A program made the position numbers and the translations under genes. Of a stretch of 64,000 bases of DNA, positions 46,901 to 55,515 are shown one piece after another. The notes under the pieces are model-generated. The model made no database searches. It saw nothing but the letters and a program-made list of their open reading frames with translations, and was not told the origin of the DNA. This DNA is from RGIG9115 sp045603225 (GTDB lineage: Bacteria; Bacillota; Clostridia; UBA1381): positions 1-64,000 of the forward strand of contig JAZULT010000080.1 in NCBI GenBank assembly GCA_045603225.1, in the 5' to 3' direction. The stretch's first letter is position 1, and each line of letters starts with the position of its first letter.

Positions 46901-48024
46901 AATTCAATTGCAGACTGCTCTTTCGAGATACCTGCTGTATGGTTAGGCCATCCAAGCTCTGTTATTGTCTGGTCTTTCCATCCGCCGAAACGTGTTATAA
47001 CCTGAGTCATCATTGAAACGAGATCAAAATATGCTTCATCAACAAGAGCAGGTCTTATATAAGGATGGTTTGTAACAGCATCACAGTGAGGCCATACACC
47101 CGCCTCGAGTGCCCTTTCAACGAAAGATGCGTCACCGTTTGCAACAGAACCGATTCCGACTTTTATATCAGGCTTACTCTCATGAGCATCAAACCATGTA
47201 AGCTCAGAGAGATACGCATAACCTGTCGTGTCCGCATCAGTTGAGTTAGGCTCGTTAAGCATTTCGTAATAGTCAAGATAGTCTTTCTGTTCTTTAACAA
47301 GCTCCCCTACAACATGTGCATATGCATCATAGTTTTCTTTTGTCAGGAACGTTCTTGTTCCCTGTCCTTCTTCCATATAAATCGGATTATTATAAGGAAT
47401 GGTAAAAGTAATGTCGTACTGCTCCTTTTTATAATCGTCAAGCCGCTGATTTACAGAATTACTTACATCAACAACACCCTTCTGAGATTCAAACGCTCCC
47501 CATCCGCTTTCGGCACGAAGTGCATCGAACTTGACAATCTGATTATAGCTCATCGACTCATTGAAGTTTCCAATTCTCATACCAAGCTTTCTTGTGTACG
47601 GTGCAAGAAACTGATTTTCAGGATTCGGAGGAATTATTTTTTCTTCCATTGTATAATCCGTAAGTTTTTTCCCTGTATTTGTCACAACTTCAATTTTAAT
47701 TTTCTGAACACCTCTTAAAAGGTCGTTCATCACATAATCCTTTGAAATTGCAGTTCCCGGTGCGAGGATTATTGTTTCCTCAGGATAAACCTTTTCACCG
47801 CATGAAGACTTAATTATAACACCCTCAGTTTTACTGCTTGACGAAGCAACACTTACGCTGTAGCTTAAATCGCTTGCACCAAGTACGCCCATGTGAACAA
47901 TAGGCTCACGTTTAACATTTATTTCCGCAGTCAATATTCCTGCAGGAGCTGTTTCTTCCGCAAAAGCCGTACCTGTCATGGCAAGCATTGCAAATGCAAG
48001 TATTAATGATATAATTTTTTTCAT
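43984..48024 (-). CDS. Cell-wall-anchored GH-A glycosidase with CBM9 and three SLH domains
   Basis: 1346 residues with a signal peptide ending near TAFA. A short beta domain is followed by a (beta/alpha)8-barrel (about 140-450) with EMLNEPN (E258) as acid/base and ITELGWP (E356) as nucleophile, typical of clan GH-A and similar to GH39/GH5. Then come a helical region, beta domains, a CBM9-like domain (about 928-1130, starting FNGDITDWADAYP) and three SLH repeats (about 1168-1346). The barrel is paralogous to that of the 29144 protein. It mirrors the SLH-bearing 11303 enzyme of operon A in overall plan. The substrate is not determined. AAAGGAG lies before the start; the gene follows its upstream partner by 18 bp. 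Confidence 0.8.
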   Translation of the reverse strand: MKKIISLILAFAMLAMTGTAFAEETAPAGILTAEINVKREPIVHMGVLGASDLSYSVSVASSSSKTEGVIIKSSCGEKVYPEETIILAPGTAISKDYVMNDLLRGVQKIKIEVVTNTGKKLTDYTMEEKIIPPNPENQFLAPYTRKLGMRIGNFNESMSYNQIVKFDALRAESGWGAFESQKGVVDVSNSVNQRLDDYKKEQYDITFTIPYNNPIYMEEGQGTRTFLTKENYDAYAHVVGELVKEQKDYLDYYEMLNEPNSTDADTTGYAYLSELTWFDAHESKPDIKVGIGSVANGDASFVERALEAGVWPHCDAVTNHPYIRPALVDEAYFDLVSMMTQVITRFGGWKDQTITELGWPNHTAGISKEQSAIEFAKSVIVSDYFDIPFNSLYTTGDNHAYDPDNSEDNFGVIWGYWNVLKPAAYTLRAVTDETRGAVFAGKIPFKNKDIEAYLYLRDGTVTCAIWSKGAETTVDIPCSSAVDIYGNPVSVSGGVKLGETITYLRGVSRDWLISSLEQNIEDYIYTYTDYRNAFQDSATNKGFDKALATVRKTKEYARELASLGEYPSEEKAFEYMEKHYALNKELIDLRESGEIELTDAQLCGMLYLNQWAGMLYNAIYIMAVEDNTLTNYTPVGRDAMDKTRAYMDEKKGNGTLSYAEAIMVYANDYTSDAESIMKTPGNDPMKARTAKAWDNMGRLLAETAMYMAEVEPVRYDNVLVQLLKPQRYVKLMQPDTKEVSVYNFREDVLKGTVQAIAPNGDVVAESEVLTLNPGETVAAPVTFNLNTMMDGMYKIAFVENGEKIVERDANLVIEPSFFIEMQASEDVFDNVNNVSFNVTYRDEDTFSGKVTVEPLCNWKLEGAVNSPVSLKSGVVQELSFAVSEKEAVPYHFYPFKIRVFDENGTEVYTKTELLSFTVIKKTDKELSTSEFNGDITDWADAYPTFARYPADPEHRSGYPIDPTDKNNWFDKQLYGRMMTKWDDNFLYVLFDVYDWYHENLQDSANIWNGDSIQLSFDTLNDGTSDTNLYDDNDFEFGFAFNEKKGNVVYTWKDSVGGKEQEKPSDWVNIIRNQADGITRYMAKIPKEALVPLKFTEGYTFGMDALFNNSNTGTRVDVLSFADGISHGKQPWKFWDFTFVTDELTFDNPGTPIIPVTMEPSDGSVTETDTVSFKDIKGHWAESIISEFSKTGYVKGMSATEFAPDDMVTRAQFVQMLINISKDASGAETVYGDVDSSKWYYGAITAAEKAGYLPSELGENTFAPEKPITREEAAAIIDRWYVPGGGIGQSVNIDSFADSDSISPWAVEAFENLCTNSVFEGDESGRLNPKMNITRAEAVAIFSRSLN

Positions 48025-48042
48025 CTGGCCGCTCCTTTCATC

Positions 48043-50850
48043 TTATTTAAAGTAGTATACAGTGTCTGCAAGTCCTAACCACAGTGAATCACTGCTGAGA
48101 ACCGAAAGTGCCGCATATTTTGAACCTTCCGGCATTTCCGAAAGATTGAATTCAACTGAAACAGCTTCGTCCTTTACAGTCGGAACCTTTCTGAACTGTA
48201 CCGCAACAAGCTTTCCGTCTTCTGTATACACAGTTGCACGTGCGATAACATCAACTGTATTCATTACACTTTTTATATTTGTTGTAATCGTAAAGTCTGC
48301 AGAATTCAGGTCTGCGATACCGCTACCATCCTTGTAGAACTGAGTGTTTTCAATAACAAAATCTGATGTATATCCCCACACATCCTCAAGCTCGGTATTG
48401 GTATAAATATTAATCATTTCACTTTTTGAAACTGTATCTCTGACCATTTCAGCCGCTTTTTCACCAATTCTCTCTATTTTTACATTTGAGAAGAAGTCTT
48501 TACTGAGGAAGAATGCAGGTCTTAAAGGTGCCGCAGTACCGGATGGGTTAAGATTTGTCATAAATGTTCCGACTGTATATTCCGTCGAACCGCTTGTAAA
48601 GTCATTGCCGCATACTCCAAATACCCATCTTGCGTCAGCTGTTCTTGCTGAGTTTGTACGTGTTATCCAGTAATCTGCACCGTCAACCGACAAACCAATC
48701 TTATCCGAATGTTTTCTCACCTCCTCAAGAAGCGGAGCATAAAACATTCTTTTTCTTCCGGCTATATGATTTCCCCATGCTTCAGTAGTACCTGACCACC
48801 ATGCATTGACATCAGCATATTCTGTAATACCTTCCGGCATGAGAACAGCTATATCTTCGTCTTTAAAACTATTTAAAACATATGAACCGTATATATCATC
48901 AGCAAGAACGTAAAAACGTGATGTATCAGATGTTTCGTTCACCTGAAGAAGTATAAAATCCTTACCACCGAGAGTAAATGTATATTCTTCCGGTGTGTCT
49001 GTAAGCATCGGTTCGAGCGGAGCCGGAGTTCCATTGGCACCACATTCTCTTACTGATGAATACGGTGTAATCGCAACAGGTGCCGATTCATATTCATTTC
49101 CGTTTATAAGTGTGATTTTTACCTTGTAATAATACTTTGAATTTACTTCACCCGTTACAACGCTTTCACCGTTTCCGCAAGCTTCATAATTTGTTCCGAA
49201 TTCCTGAGTACTCTTAAGCCACTGGATTTCAAATATATTGTCGTTTGTAACAGTATCGGAATCATATGCAAAATAAATAGTTGCGCCTGCTTCGAATATA
49301 CCTCTTACTCGGAGATTTTCAATTGTCCCTTCAAATGCTGAATCGTAAATATCAACATAAACAGCCGGTGTGTAGAGCTTCTCTCCGAGAGGAAGAGTGA
49401 TTTCAGCACGAAGCCATTTGTTTGCCAGTTCTCTTGTTACTGTAACCGATTCGCCTATAGCTTCAGGATAATCTGTATACCCTTCAGATTCGCTGTCTGA
49501 AATCTGCCATTTGTAAGTTATCTTGCTGAGTGCTTCTTCATTACCTTCTGCAATGTATGAAAGAGTTATAACATCACCAAGCATTGTTGTGCCGCTCAGC
49601 ATCGGATCTGTTACTGTATATGTACCCTTATATTTTTCTCTGTAGTAAAGACTCTTCTGAACAGGATATCCGTCATTGTCCTCTCCGTCCGGCAAAACAT
49701 AAACATCACTGCCTTTGTTAAGGATATTAAGAGATGCTACTGTCTTTAAATCTTCTTCAGATTTTTCTTCAGCCTTACCGCTTGTATTTATATCAGTTCC
49801 GCTACCGGTCAGATAAAGGTTGCCAATGCAGAAATCAGCCGCATCCTCAGCTCCTGAAATTGCGTAGCCTTCACCGCCGTTAATGCTTCCTGTATTGTAA
49901 CAGCCTTTTATTCCGCCTGAAAGAGCCGGGCAGTTTGCCGCAATACCTGCCGCAATACCGTCTGATGTAACATCACCTTTATTGTAACAGCCCTGAACTG
50001 TGTTATCATTCTTAAGATCCCCTGCAATACCTGCCGCATAAGTGTCTGCTGTAATGCTTCCTGTATTATAACAATCTGAAATTATATCATAAGTACCGGC
50101 AGTACCAACTATACCGCCTGCAGTTGAACCGTTTCCTGACGTAAGTGAAATAGTACCGCTGAAAATACAGCCTGTCAGTTCAAGCGTTGTTCCGTAATAT
50201 GTACTTGTAGCTCTTCCGGAACCAACAATACCTCCTGCAACAGCAGTTCCGGTACATGTCCCGTTATCTGTTATAACGATATCAGATTCACAGTAGCTTA
50301 TATTTACAGATGACTTTGCATTAGGCATTGCCGCAATAACAGAACCCGCCATACCGCCCTCAGGCATAATGATAAGCGAATTGCTGACTGTAAGATTAGT
50401 TATAGTACAGTTATCACTCAGATTAAATAGTGCCTGATTCGTATTGTCACCGTCCATATACATACCGCTGACTGTATGTCCTGAACCGTCAAATGTACCT
50501 TTAAATCTTTTTGAAGCTGTAGTTTTTCCAATCGGTGTCCATTCGTTAAGGGATTCCTGCTCTGAAGCAAATGAATAAATCCCGTCAGTGTTTACTACCT
50601 CACCATCATTCAGAATAATATCATTTTTAAGTGTAACGGTTTTCCCAAGAAAATTATTTCCGTCATTTACAAGAACTGCAAGTCCTGCAAGTTGCTCTGC
50701 TGTAGTGATTTCAAAGAAATCCTTATCATCGCTGTACCATGAAACATCGGTCGTTCCGTCCCACATATCATAATCTGCCATAACATTAACCGTAACAGTA
50801 CCAGACAAAATGCCGACCGCTGTCAGAAGACAAATCATTTTCTTTTTCAT
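48043..50850 (-). CDS. Secreted GLUG-repeat protein with one DUF6273-like module
   Basis: About 935 residues with a signal peptide. Residues ~30-400 contain GLUG-type repeats (AGGIVG, AAGIAG, GCYNTG, GTFDGSGHTV), which form a beta-helix-like solenoid common in surface adhesins and enzymes. Ig-like domains and one DUF6273-like module (about 620-785) follow, then a C-terminal beta domain. No SLH or catalytic motif is seen, and the protein may be a glycan- or surface-binding adhesin. The ATG at 50859 is rejected because it touches the GAAAGG site; the ATG at 50850 is nine bases away. It is the first gene of operon B. Confidence 0.75.
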   Translation of the reverse strand: MKKKMICLLTAVGILSGTVTVNVMADYDMWDGTTDVSWYSDDKDFFEITTAEQLAGLAVLVNDGNNFLGKTVTLKNDIILNDGEVVNTDGIYSFASEQESLNEWTPIGKTTASKRFKGTFDGSGHTVSGMYMDGDNTNQALFNLSDNCTITNLTVSNSLIIMPEGGMAGSVIAAMPNAKSSVNISYCESDIVITDNGTCTGTAVAGGIVGSGRATSTYYGTTLELTGCIFSGTISLTSGNGSTAGGIVGTAGTYDIISDCYNTGSITADTYAAGIAGDLKNDNTVQGCYNKGDVTSDGIAAGIAANCPALSGGIKGCYNTGSINGGEGYAISGAEDAADFCIGNLYLTGSGTDINTSGKAEEKSEEDLKTVASLNILNKGSDVYVLPDGEDNDGYPVQKSLYYREKYKGTYTVTDPMLSGTTMLGDVITLSYIAEGNEEALSKITYKWQISDSESEGYTDYPEAIGESVTVTRELANKWLRAEITLPLGEKLYTPAVYVDIYDSAFEGTIENLRVRGIFEAGATIYFAYDSDTVTNDNIFEIQWLKSTQEFGTNYEACGNGESVVTGEVNSKYYYKVKITLINGNEYESAPVAITPYSSVRECGANGTPAPLEPMLTDTPEEYTFTLGGKDFILLQVNETSDTSRFYVLADDIYGSYVLNSFKDEDIAVLMPEGITEYADVNAWWSGTTEAWGNHIAGRKRMFYAPLLEEVRKHSDKIGLSVDGADYWITRTNSARTADARWVFGVCGNDFTSGSTEYTVGTFMTNLNPSGTAAPLRPAFFLSKDFFSNVKIERIGEKAAEMVRDTVSKSEMINIYTNTELEDVWGYTSDFVIENTQFYKDGSGIADLNSADFTITTNIKSVMNTVDVIARATVYTEDGKLVAVQFRKVPTVKDEAVSVEFNLSEMPEGSKYAALSVLSSDSLWLGLADTVYYFK
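48495..48990 (-). repeat. DUF6273-like protein module in the 48043 gene (one copy)
   Basis: Opens with FTLGGKDFILL and closes with RPAFFLSKDFF, matching the seven copies in the 34481 and 29144 genes. Confidence 0.7.
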
Positions 50851-50884
50851 TACAAACATCCTTTCACTTCTATTTTATAATTCA

Positions 50885-50913
50885 ATTATACCATTGCGAT
50901 TATATGATGTCAA
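50885..50913 (-). promoter_or_regulatory. Promoter of operon B
   Basis: Minus strand TTGACA (50908-50913), 17-bp spacer, TATAAT (50885-50890): full consensus. Confidence 0.85.
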
Positions 50914-50920
50914 GTGACAT
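50907..50920. promoter_or_regulatory. Candidate operator: perfect inverted repeat on the -35 box of operon B
   Basis: ATGTCA-AG-TGACAT is a perfect 6-2-6 palindrome covering the -35 hexamer. A wider inverted pair, ATTGCG (50893-50898) and CGCAAT (50927-50932), frames it, and ATTGCAAT (50931-50938) adds another small palindrome. Confidence 0.5.
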
Positions 50921-50987
50921 TTTTCACGCAATTGCAATTTTCTACTTTTTAAAAAAATAATTTTAAAGCACCATTTTTTATTGAATA

Positions 50988-51016
50988 TTGACAAATAAAT
51001 TCAAATGTGATATAAT
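50988..51016 (+). promoter_or_regulatory. Promoter of the 51081 gene
   Basis: TTGACA (50988-50993), 17-bp spacer, TATAAT (51011-51016): full consensus. It is back-to-back with the operon B promoter, about 75 bp apart. Confidence 0.85.
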
Positions 51017-51080
51017 CAGAATAAATAAACAATATAAATTATTTTTTAAAGTTGCATTTTTATACCATAAGGAGAAAAAC

Positions 51081-53480
51081 ATGAGTAATTTATTCCATTT
51101 TTATAATTACGATCCTGTCTTACTTTCTCGTGATTTCGATAAAGAAAAAAAACTTGTTATGACCTTTTCTATTCTCGGACACACTCCCCTTGAAAATCAA
51201 ATACAGTATCCTTTTCACTCTCCTGCAATATCTGCAGAATTTGCATCGTATCTGCTTGAATCGAACGATTCAGAAAAACACGAGATTGCAAAAAACGTCC
51301 TCACGGAAATCCTCAAATACCAGATTATGGACCCCACCTCCGATTATTTCGGATTTTTCAGATTATCGCCCTTGCACGAAGTCGAAGGAACAGAAATTTT
51401 TTATGACCATACAACAAGACTCCAAGCTTTCGCTTTTATACAAATACTGATGAATCACAGAAATAAAATTCCGTATTCTCTTGCATCTGCACTTGAAAAA
51501 TCCGTACATGCAATAATGTTTTACATAAACAATCTTGAAAATCGTATCTCACATATTCAAAGCAGTGAAACTATCAGCACCGCTATCCTTTTAATGCTGT
51601 ACGGCGTATTCTCAAAAAAAGAAGAACAATTTAATTTCGGAGTAAAACATCTCGAAAGCTATTATTATGCCATATGTCACAACGGAAATTTCTGGGAATA
51701 TAATTCTCCTGCATCGTATACACACTGCTCTCATCAATTAAATTATATAATGACAGGCTTTAATTCGCCACACTGTGCAAAAATGGCAAATGAATTAAAC
51801 TATATGATATGGAAAAATATTCTGAATACTTATCACGCTCCGACAGGAATCATTACAGGACCTTACACAAACAGTCATAACGAACCTCGCGTCATATCGG
51901 ACTTCTATTTCAAATTCTGCCCCGAAGACTTAAAAAAACAATTTTCAAATAATCAGGACAACTTCAGATTTTCAAGACAGTCAGTAAGCAAAGGTTCTAC
52001 AAGAATTGACTTTTTCATATCACAGTCAGCTTCAAATTACTTACAGCCGGAGTATGCTTTCGGAACACTGAGCCGTGAGCTTTTCTGGGACAATCACTGC
52101 CCGTTTGTTGGATATATCCGCTCAAAAGAGGATGATAATCACTACAGTTTCAAGATGTACACATGGAATAACGGTCATAAATATTCTTCAGGAGAGATTA
52201 ACTGCGTTCAGGAAGAAGGCTTCGCCATAGGTCACATATTCTTTGTTACGAACCGCGGTGATACTCATACAATTTTCGATAATACAGAAGGAAAAATCGT
52301 AACATCTGATTTTCGTCTCCGATTTGAAATTATCGGAAATATTCGAAACCTGAACATTGAAACCAAAGGGAACGAACTGTCAGTTTCATACGGAGATACA
52401 AAGCTTTTTTATAAAATTCCATATGCGGTTTTTGGCGATATTCCAATAAAATTCGAGCTTACAAAAAACGATTCTGCAATGTACTTTGACGCTGTACTTG
52501 ATATATCAGAAAAAACAGAAATTAATTTCAATGCTCTTGAATCAGCTATTTTTCAGTTTGTTTTTCATATCAGTGCATCAGGCAAGCAACCCGGCAAGAT
52601 TACAAACAGTATTGAAAATGGTATACTTACCACAAATTCTGTTTATAATAATCTCAACCTCACTGTAAAATCACCGTGCAAGCCCGATTATTTCGAATAC
52701 CTCAGTGTTCATTCAGGCTCATATATAAATAACATCACTCTTGAACACTACATAGTAATAACAGAAATGGATAATATCAAGTATAAAAGCTTCCCAGATG
52801 CGGACAACTCCATAACAATGTTTGACATAAACAACAGCTTTCCTGAAGACATCAAGCAAATTGATACTGTCCCGTTTGAAGATTTGCAAACTTGCATAAA
52901 ATCAATTACCGATAATCTGATAAAAAAGAACTATAACACTGAGATTTACAAACAGTATATTATATACATAATCTCAAAGGTTTTTGAAAAAGCTCAATCA
53001 GGGAGCCCTGAGTTCAAGAAAATAATCGACATGCACTATTCTGATACATTCCGCAAAATCAGCGCACTAACCTCTAATATCAATATAACTGATTTACTGC
53101 TGGAAACAATATCACATATAAAAAACGATTATATTAATATCACCTCGACATCAAGCAAAAACACTCTCGTAAGCCATGTCGTTACAGTTATTGAAGAAAA
53201 TTATAAAAATCCGTTTTTGTCACTGTCTATGATTTCCGAACTGACAGGATTTAATGAAAAATATATAAGCCGTGAATTTAAAAACAAGACAAATACAAAT
53301 TATCTCGAATACCTTACACGTATACGAATGGAGAAAGCAAAGAAGCTTCTTCTTACAACAGACGACCTCGAATATATACTGAAAGAATGCGGTTACCTTG
53401 ATGTGTCAAGCTTTCGCAGACGTTTCAGGAATTATACAGGTATGACGATTACAGAATGGCTTAATCAAAACAGGCAATAA
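51081..53480 (+). CDS. Giant AraC-type regulator with lyase-like N-terminal domain (paralogue 3)
   Basis: 799 residues, cytosolic. The same family as the 292 and 5381 proteins: EYN (E206), YH (H252), GP (G260) and GDTH (D394, H396), with E-to-H and E-to-G spacings of 46 and 54 in all three. The C-terminal ~100 residues are an AraC double helix-turn-helix ending GMTITEWLN. An in-frame TTG at 50988 would lengthen the protein but is the -35 box itself; the ATG at 51081 follows TAAGGAG by six bases. It is divergent from operon B, whose promoter carries a palindrome, so operon B is its likely target. I infer that the large domain senses an oligosaccharide related to operon B's substrate. Confidence 0.87.
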   Translation: MSNLFHFYNYDPVLLSRDFDKEKKLVMTFSILGHTPLENQIQYPFHSPAISAEFASYLLESNDSEKHEIAKNVLTEILKYQIMDPTSDYFGFFRLSPLHEVEGTEIFYDHTTRLQAFAFIQILMNHRNKIPYSLASALEKSVHAIMFYINNLENRISHIQSSETISTAILLMLYGVFSKKEEQFNFGVKHLESYYYAICHNGNFWEYNSPASYTHCSHQLNYIMTGFNSPHCAKMANELNYMIWKNILNTYHAPTGIITGPYTNSHNEPRVISDFYFKFCPEDLKKQFSNNQDNFRFSRQSVSKGSTRIDFFISQSASNYLQPEYAFGTLSRELFWDNHCPFVGYIRSKEDDNHYSFKMYTWNNGHKYSSGEINCVQEEGFAIGHIFFVTNRGDTHTIFDNTEGKIVTSDFRLRFEIIGNIRNLNIETKGNELSVSYGDTKLFYKIPYAVFGDIPIKFELTKNDSAMYFDAVLDISEKTEINFNALESAIFQFVFHISASGKQPGKITNSIENGILTTNSVYNNLNLTVKSPCKPDYFEYLSVHSGSYINNITLEHYIVITEMDNIKYKSFPDADNSITMFDINNSFPEDIKQIDTVPFEDLQTCIKSITDNLIKKNYNTEIYKQYIIYIISKVFEKAQSGSPEFKKIIDMHYSDTFRKISALTSNINITDLLLETISHIKNDYINITSTSSKNTLVSHVVTVIEENYKNPFLSLSMISELTGFNEKYISREFKNKTNTNYLEYLTRIRMEKAKKLLLTTDDLEYILKECGYLDVSSFRRRFRNYTGMTITEWLNQNRQ

Positions 53481-53513
53481 AATAAAAAAGTGTCATCACG
53501 ACACTTTTTTATT
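53481..53513. terminator. Bidirectional terminator between convergent genes
   Basis: AATAAAAAAGTGTC (53481-53494) pairs with GACACTTTTTTATT (53500-53513). It reaches into the stop codon of the deacetylase gene and terminates both transcripts. Confidence 0.85.
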
Positions 53514-54327
53514 TTATAAATATAGTCTCTCCTGCCTTTACGCAGTAAATTACGTCCTTGATGTCAAACCACACATCAATTGCAGACGGATTATGAATTA
53601 TCTTCTTATCATAGCTTGTCTGAAGATTTTTATATGCTTGTACATAGTCATACACTTCAATATTTGTTGCGTACCATATATTGTCACGTCCTCCTACATA
53701 TTCAGCAAATTCTTCTATAACATTCCAGTTGTTATCATCATCAAACTCATAGCTATGTCCCCACAGATAGAACATCTCAGAATTATTGAAGGGGTTTTTT
53801 ACATCAGCAAATCTTTTTGCCATTTTCATAAAATCAGGGTCATTATGATGACACGTCGGATTAAGCTCAAGCCAATTTTCAGGGAATTCACATTTTTTAG
53901 TGGAATTAGTTGTACGTGCATATGCTATACCGCATTTTCCAAGCAAATCTATAACTTCATCATTGTATGTACCAAACGGATATGCCATACCGCGGATTAT
54001 TATTCCGAAATCTTCTTCAAGATTTTTTCTGTCCTGTACCGTTTCATAAATAATTTCTGTTTTATCGAGATGATTATAGAACAGATGATGCATACCGTGA
54101 ATAGCAATTTCATGTCCGCAGTCCTTATATGTTTTTATAACATCTTCCTTTTCCATACGCCTTGCAAGATCAGGTTCATCTTTAAGGTAAATCCCCGAAT
54201 TAAGATTAAAAGTACATTTTATACCATTTTTATCAAGTATTTCAATAAGTCGTTTATCCTGCTTAACTCCGTCATCATAGCTGAGGGTAAGCACCTTCTT
54301 TTTTCCGTCTTTTAATACTATTCTCAT
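53509..54327 (-). CDS. Polysaccharide deacetylase-family protein (CE4-like), cytosolic
   Basis: 272 residues without signal peptide. SYDDG (D18 as base, D19 as metal ligand) is the NodB motif 1. HGMHH (H77, H81) is the metal-binding motif 2, RGMAYPFG is motif 3, and LWGHSYEFD contains the late histidine. All core residues of the family are present, so it should be an active metal-dependent deacetylase. Because it is intracellular, the substrate is more likely an imported acetylated oligosaccharide than cell-wall peptidoglycan. It has its own consensus promoter and a GGAGGA site, and lies downstream of the GH172 gene on the same strand. Confidence 0.87.
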   Translation of the reverse strand: MRIVLKDGKKKVLTLSYDDGVKQDKRLIEILDKNGIKCTFNLNSGIYLKDEPDLARRMEKEDVIKTYKDCGHEIAIHGMHHLFYNHLDKTEIIYETVQDRKNLEEDFGIIIRGMAYPFGTYNDEVIDLLGKCGIAYARTTNSTKKCEFPENWLELNPTCHHNDPDFMKMAKRFADVKNPFNNSEMFYLWGHSYEFDDDNNWNVIEEFAEYVGGRDNIWYATNIEVYDYVQAYKNLQTSYDKKIIHNPSAIDVWFDIKDVIYCVKAGETIFIK

Positions 54328-54360
54328 ATCTTCATTCCTCCGGATGATAATTTTACATAA

Positions 54361-54389
54361 ATTATATCAGAAATAAGGTATTTTGTCAA
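54361..54389 (-). promoter_or_regulatory. Promoter of the deacetylase gene
   Basis: Minus strand TTGACA (54384-54389), 17-bp spacer, TATAAT (54361-54366): full consensus. Confidence 0.85.
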
Positions 54390-54403
54390 CGGCAATTTGG
54401 ATA

Positions 54404-55480
54404 TTAAATTATTTCGAGCTCATCTTCAGAGGGAAATTCCGGAAAGGTTTTACATATACTGTCCTGATACCAGAATGAAACTGAAGAAATGTCGTCCTGA
54501 AGCGGAAGATATCTTCCCCCTCTTCTCCATCCAAGTGCCTGAATTGTTACTTTTATATCCTTTTTGAAATAAATCGGATCAGTAATGTGCCATCTGTACA
54601 AAGAAAATCTTGTGTTGGCTTTATATAATCCATCAGGTCTGCAAACTTTTACAAGTCCCGCATACGGTGTTGTAAATTCTATATATTCACCTTCATAGTC
54701 AAAATTATACGAACCGCAGAAATAATCTTCCGTTCCTGTTCCGCATATTGTCGGGAAATCAGTATCGCCGTCAAGGTAGAACTTTATCTCGCCTTCTCCC
54801 CACCAGCCATTATTGTTTACTCCCCAGAACATATACGTTCCGACATACTGACCGTTTCCCTGCACATTATCAAGAATTGTGTATACCTCTTTATACGGAA
54901 GCGGATTAACACGTCTGAACTGTGCGTGGAAATACAGACTGTCTTCAGGAATCTTACCAACAACATAATCTATCTGATAATATACAATTATATCTTCATC
55001 ACTGCAAATATTTTCTATTGTGATTTTCGCACTTTTAAAGAATGGCATATCCCAGTAGCAGTTAAATGCCTGTCTCGGATTAACACACACGGGAAGAGAT
55101 ACAACCGGTTTATATTCTTTTTTATCCGCACATGCGAAAAAGTCTCCGAGCGGTGCTTCTACTGACGGTGTATCGCTTCCGTCCCAATACATACGTATTA
55201 TAAGCTTTCTGTTATCGCCTGACGAATCAGTAATCCATATATGCTTTATTATTCCCGGGCCTTCTATTTCTCCCAATGTAAATGTTTCGCCTTGCTTTAC
55301 CACAACGGACGGAGAAATTTTCCAACCCTGTCCCAAATCTCTGGCACATTCTTTTCCTGTTCCTTCCGTAGCCATTCCGCCTTTACCTTTTTCACCTGTA
55401 AAATTCTCAGCAGAAATTGACCTTGTTTCAAACTCCGACTTTCTCGAGAGTGATGACATACCCAATATAAATTCATTCAT
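54404..55480 (-). CDS. GH172 (DUF2961) glycosidase, cytosolic
   Basis: 358 residues, no signal peptide. The double beta-jelly-roll family DUF2961 is now glycoside hydrolase family 172, whose known members act on alpha-fructofuranosides, D-arabinofuranosides or related furanosides. WWGEGEIKFYLDGD (E229, E231) and GTGTEDYF (E251) hold the glutamates expected for acid/base and nucleophile. Length and motif spacing are normal. The sequence cannot tell furanosidase specificity; with GH51 close by, an arabinofuranoside is a reasonable guess. It is divergent from the 55593 AraC gene, which probably controls it. GGAAGGAG precedes the start. I see no terminator before the deacetylase promoter. Confidence 0.87.
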   Translation of the reverse strand: MNEFILGMSSLSRKSEFETRSISAENFTGEKGKGGMATEGTGKECARDLGQGWKISPSVVVKQGETFTLGEIEGPGIIKHIWITDSSGDNRKLIIRMYWDGSDTPSVEAPLGDFFACADKKEYKPVVSLPVCVNPRQAFNCYWDMPFFKSAKITIENICSDEDIIVYYQIDYVVGKIPEDSLYFHAQFRRVNPLPYKEVYTILDNVQGNGQYVGTYMFWGVNNNGWWGEGEIKFYLDGDTDFPTICGTGTEDYFCGSYNFDYEGEYIEFTTPYAGLVKVCRPDGLYKANTRFSLYRWHITDPIYFKKDIKVTIQALGWRRGGRYLPLQDDISSVSFWYQDSICKTFPEFPSEDELEII

Positions 55481-55485
55481 TTTTC

Positions 55486-55514
55486 TTGACTCCTTCCAAG
55501 TTTTATGATATAAT
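55486..55514 (+). promoter_or_regulatory. Promoter of the 55593 AraC gene
   Basis: TTGACT (55486-55491), 17-bp spacer, TATAAT (55509-55514). It lies within 30 bp of the oppositely directed GH172 promoter. Confidence 0.75.
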
Positions 55515-55515
55515 G

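Noticed and set aside
50988..51080. N-terminal extension of the giant regulator from TTG at 50988
   Set aside because: Again the TTG is the -35 box. The ATG at 51081 has a perfect ribosome binding site.
53593..54315. 240-codon open frame on the plus strand
   Set aside because: It is exactly antisense to the deacetylase gene, which has all family motifs, a promoter and a ribosome binding site. The antisense frame has none and is rich in cysteine and isoleucine runs.
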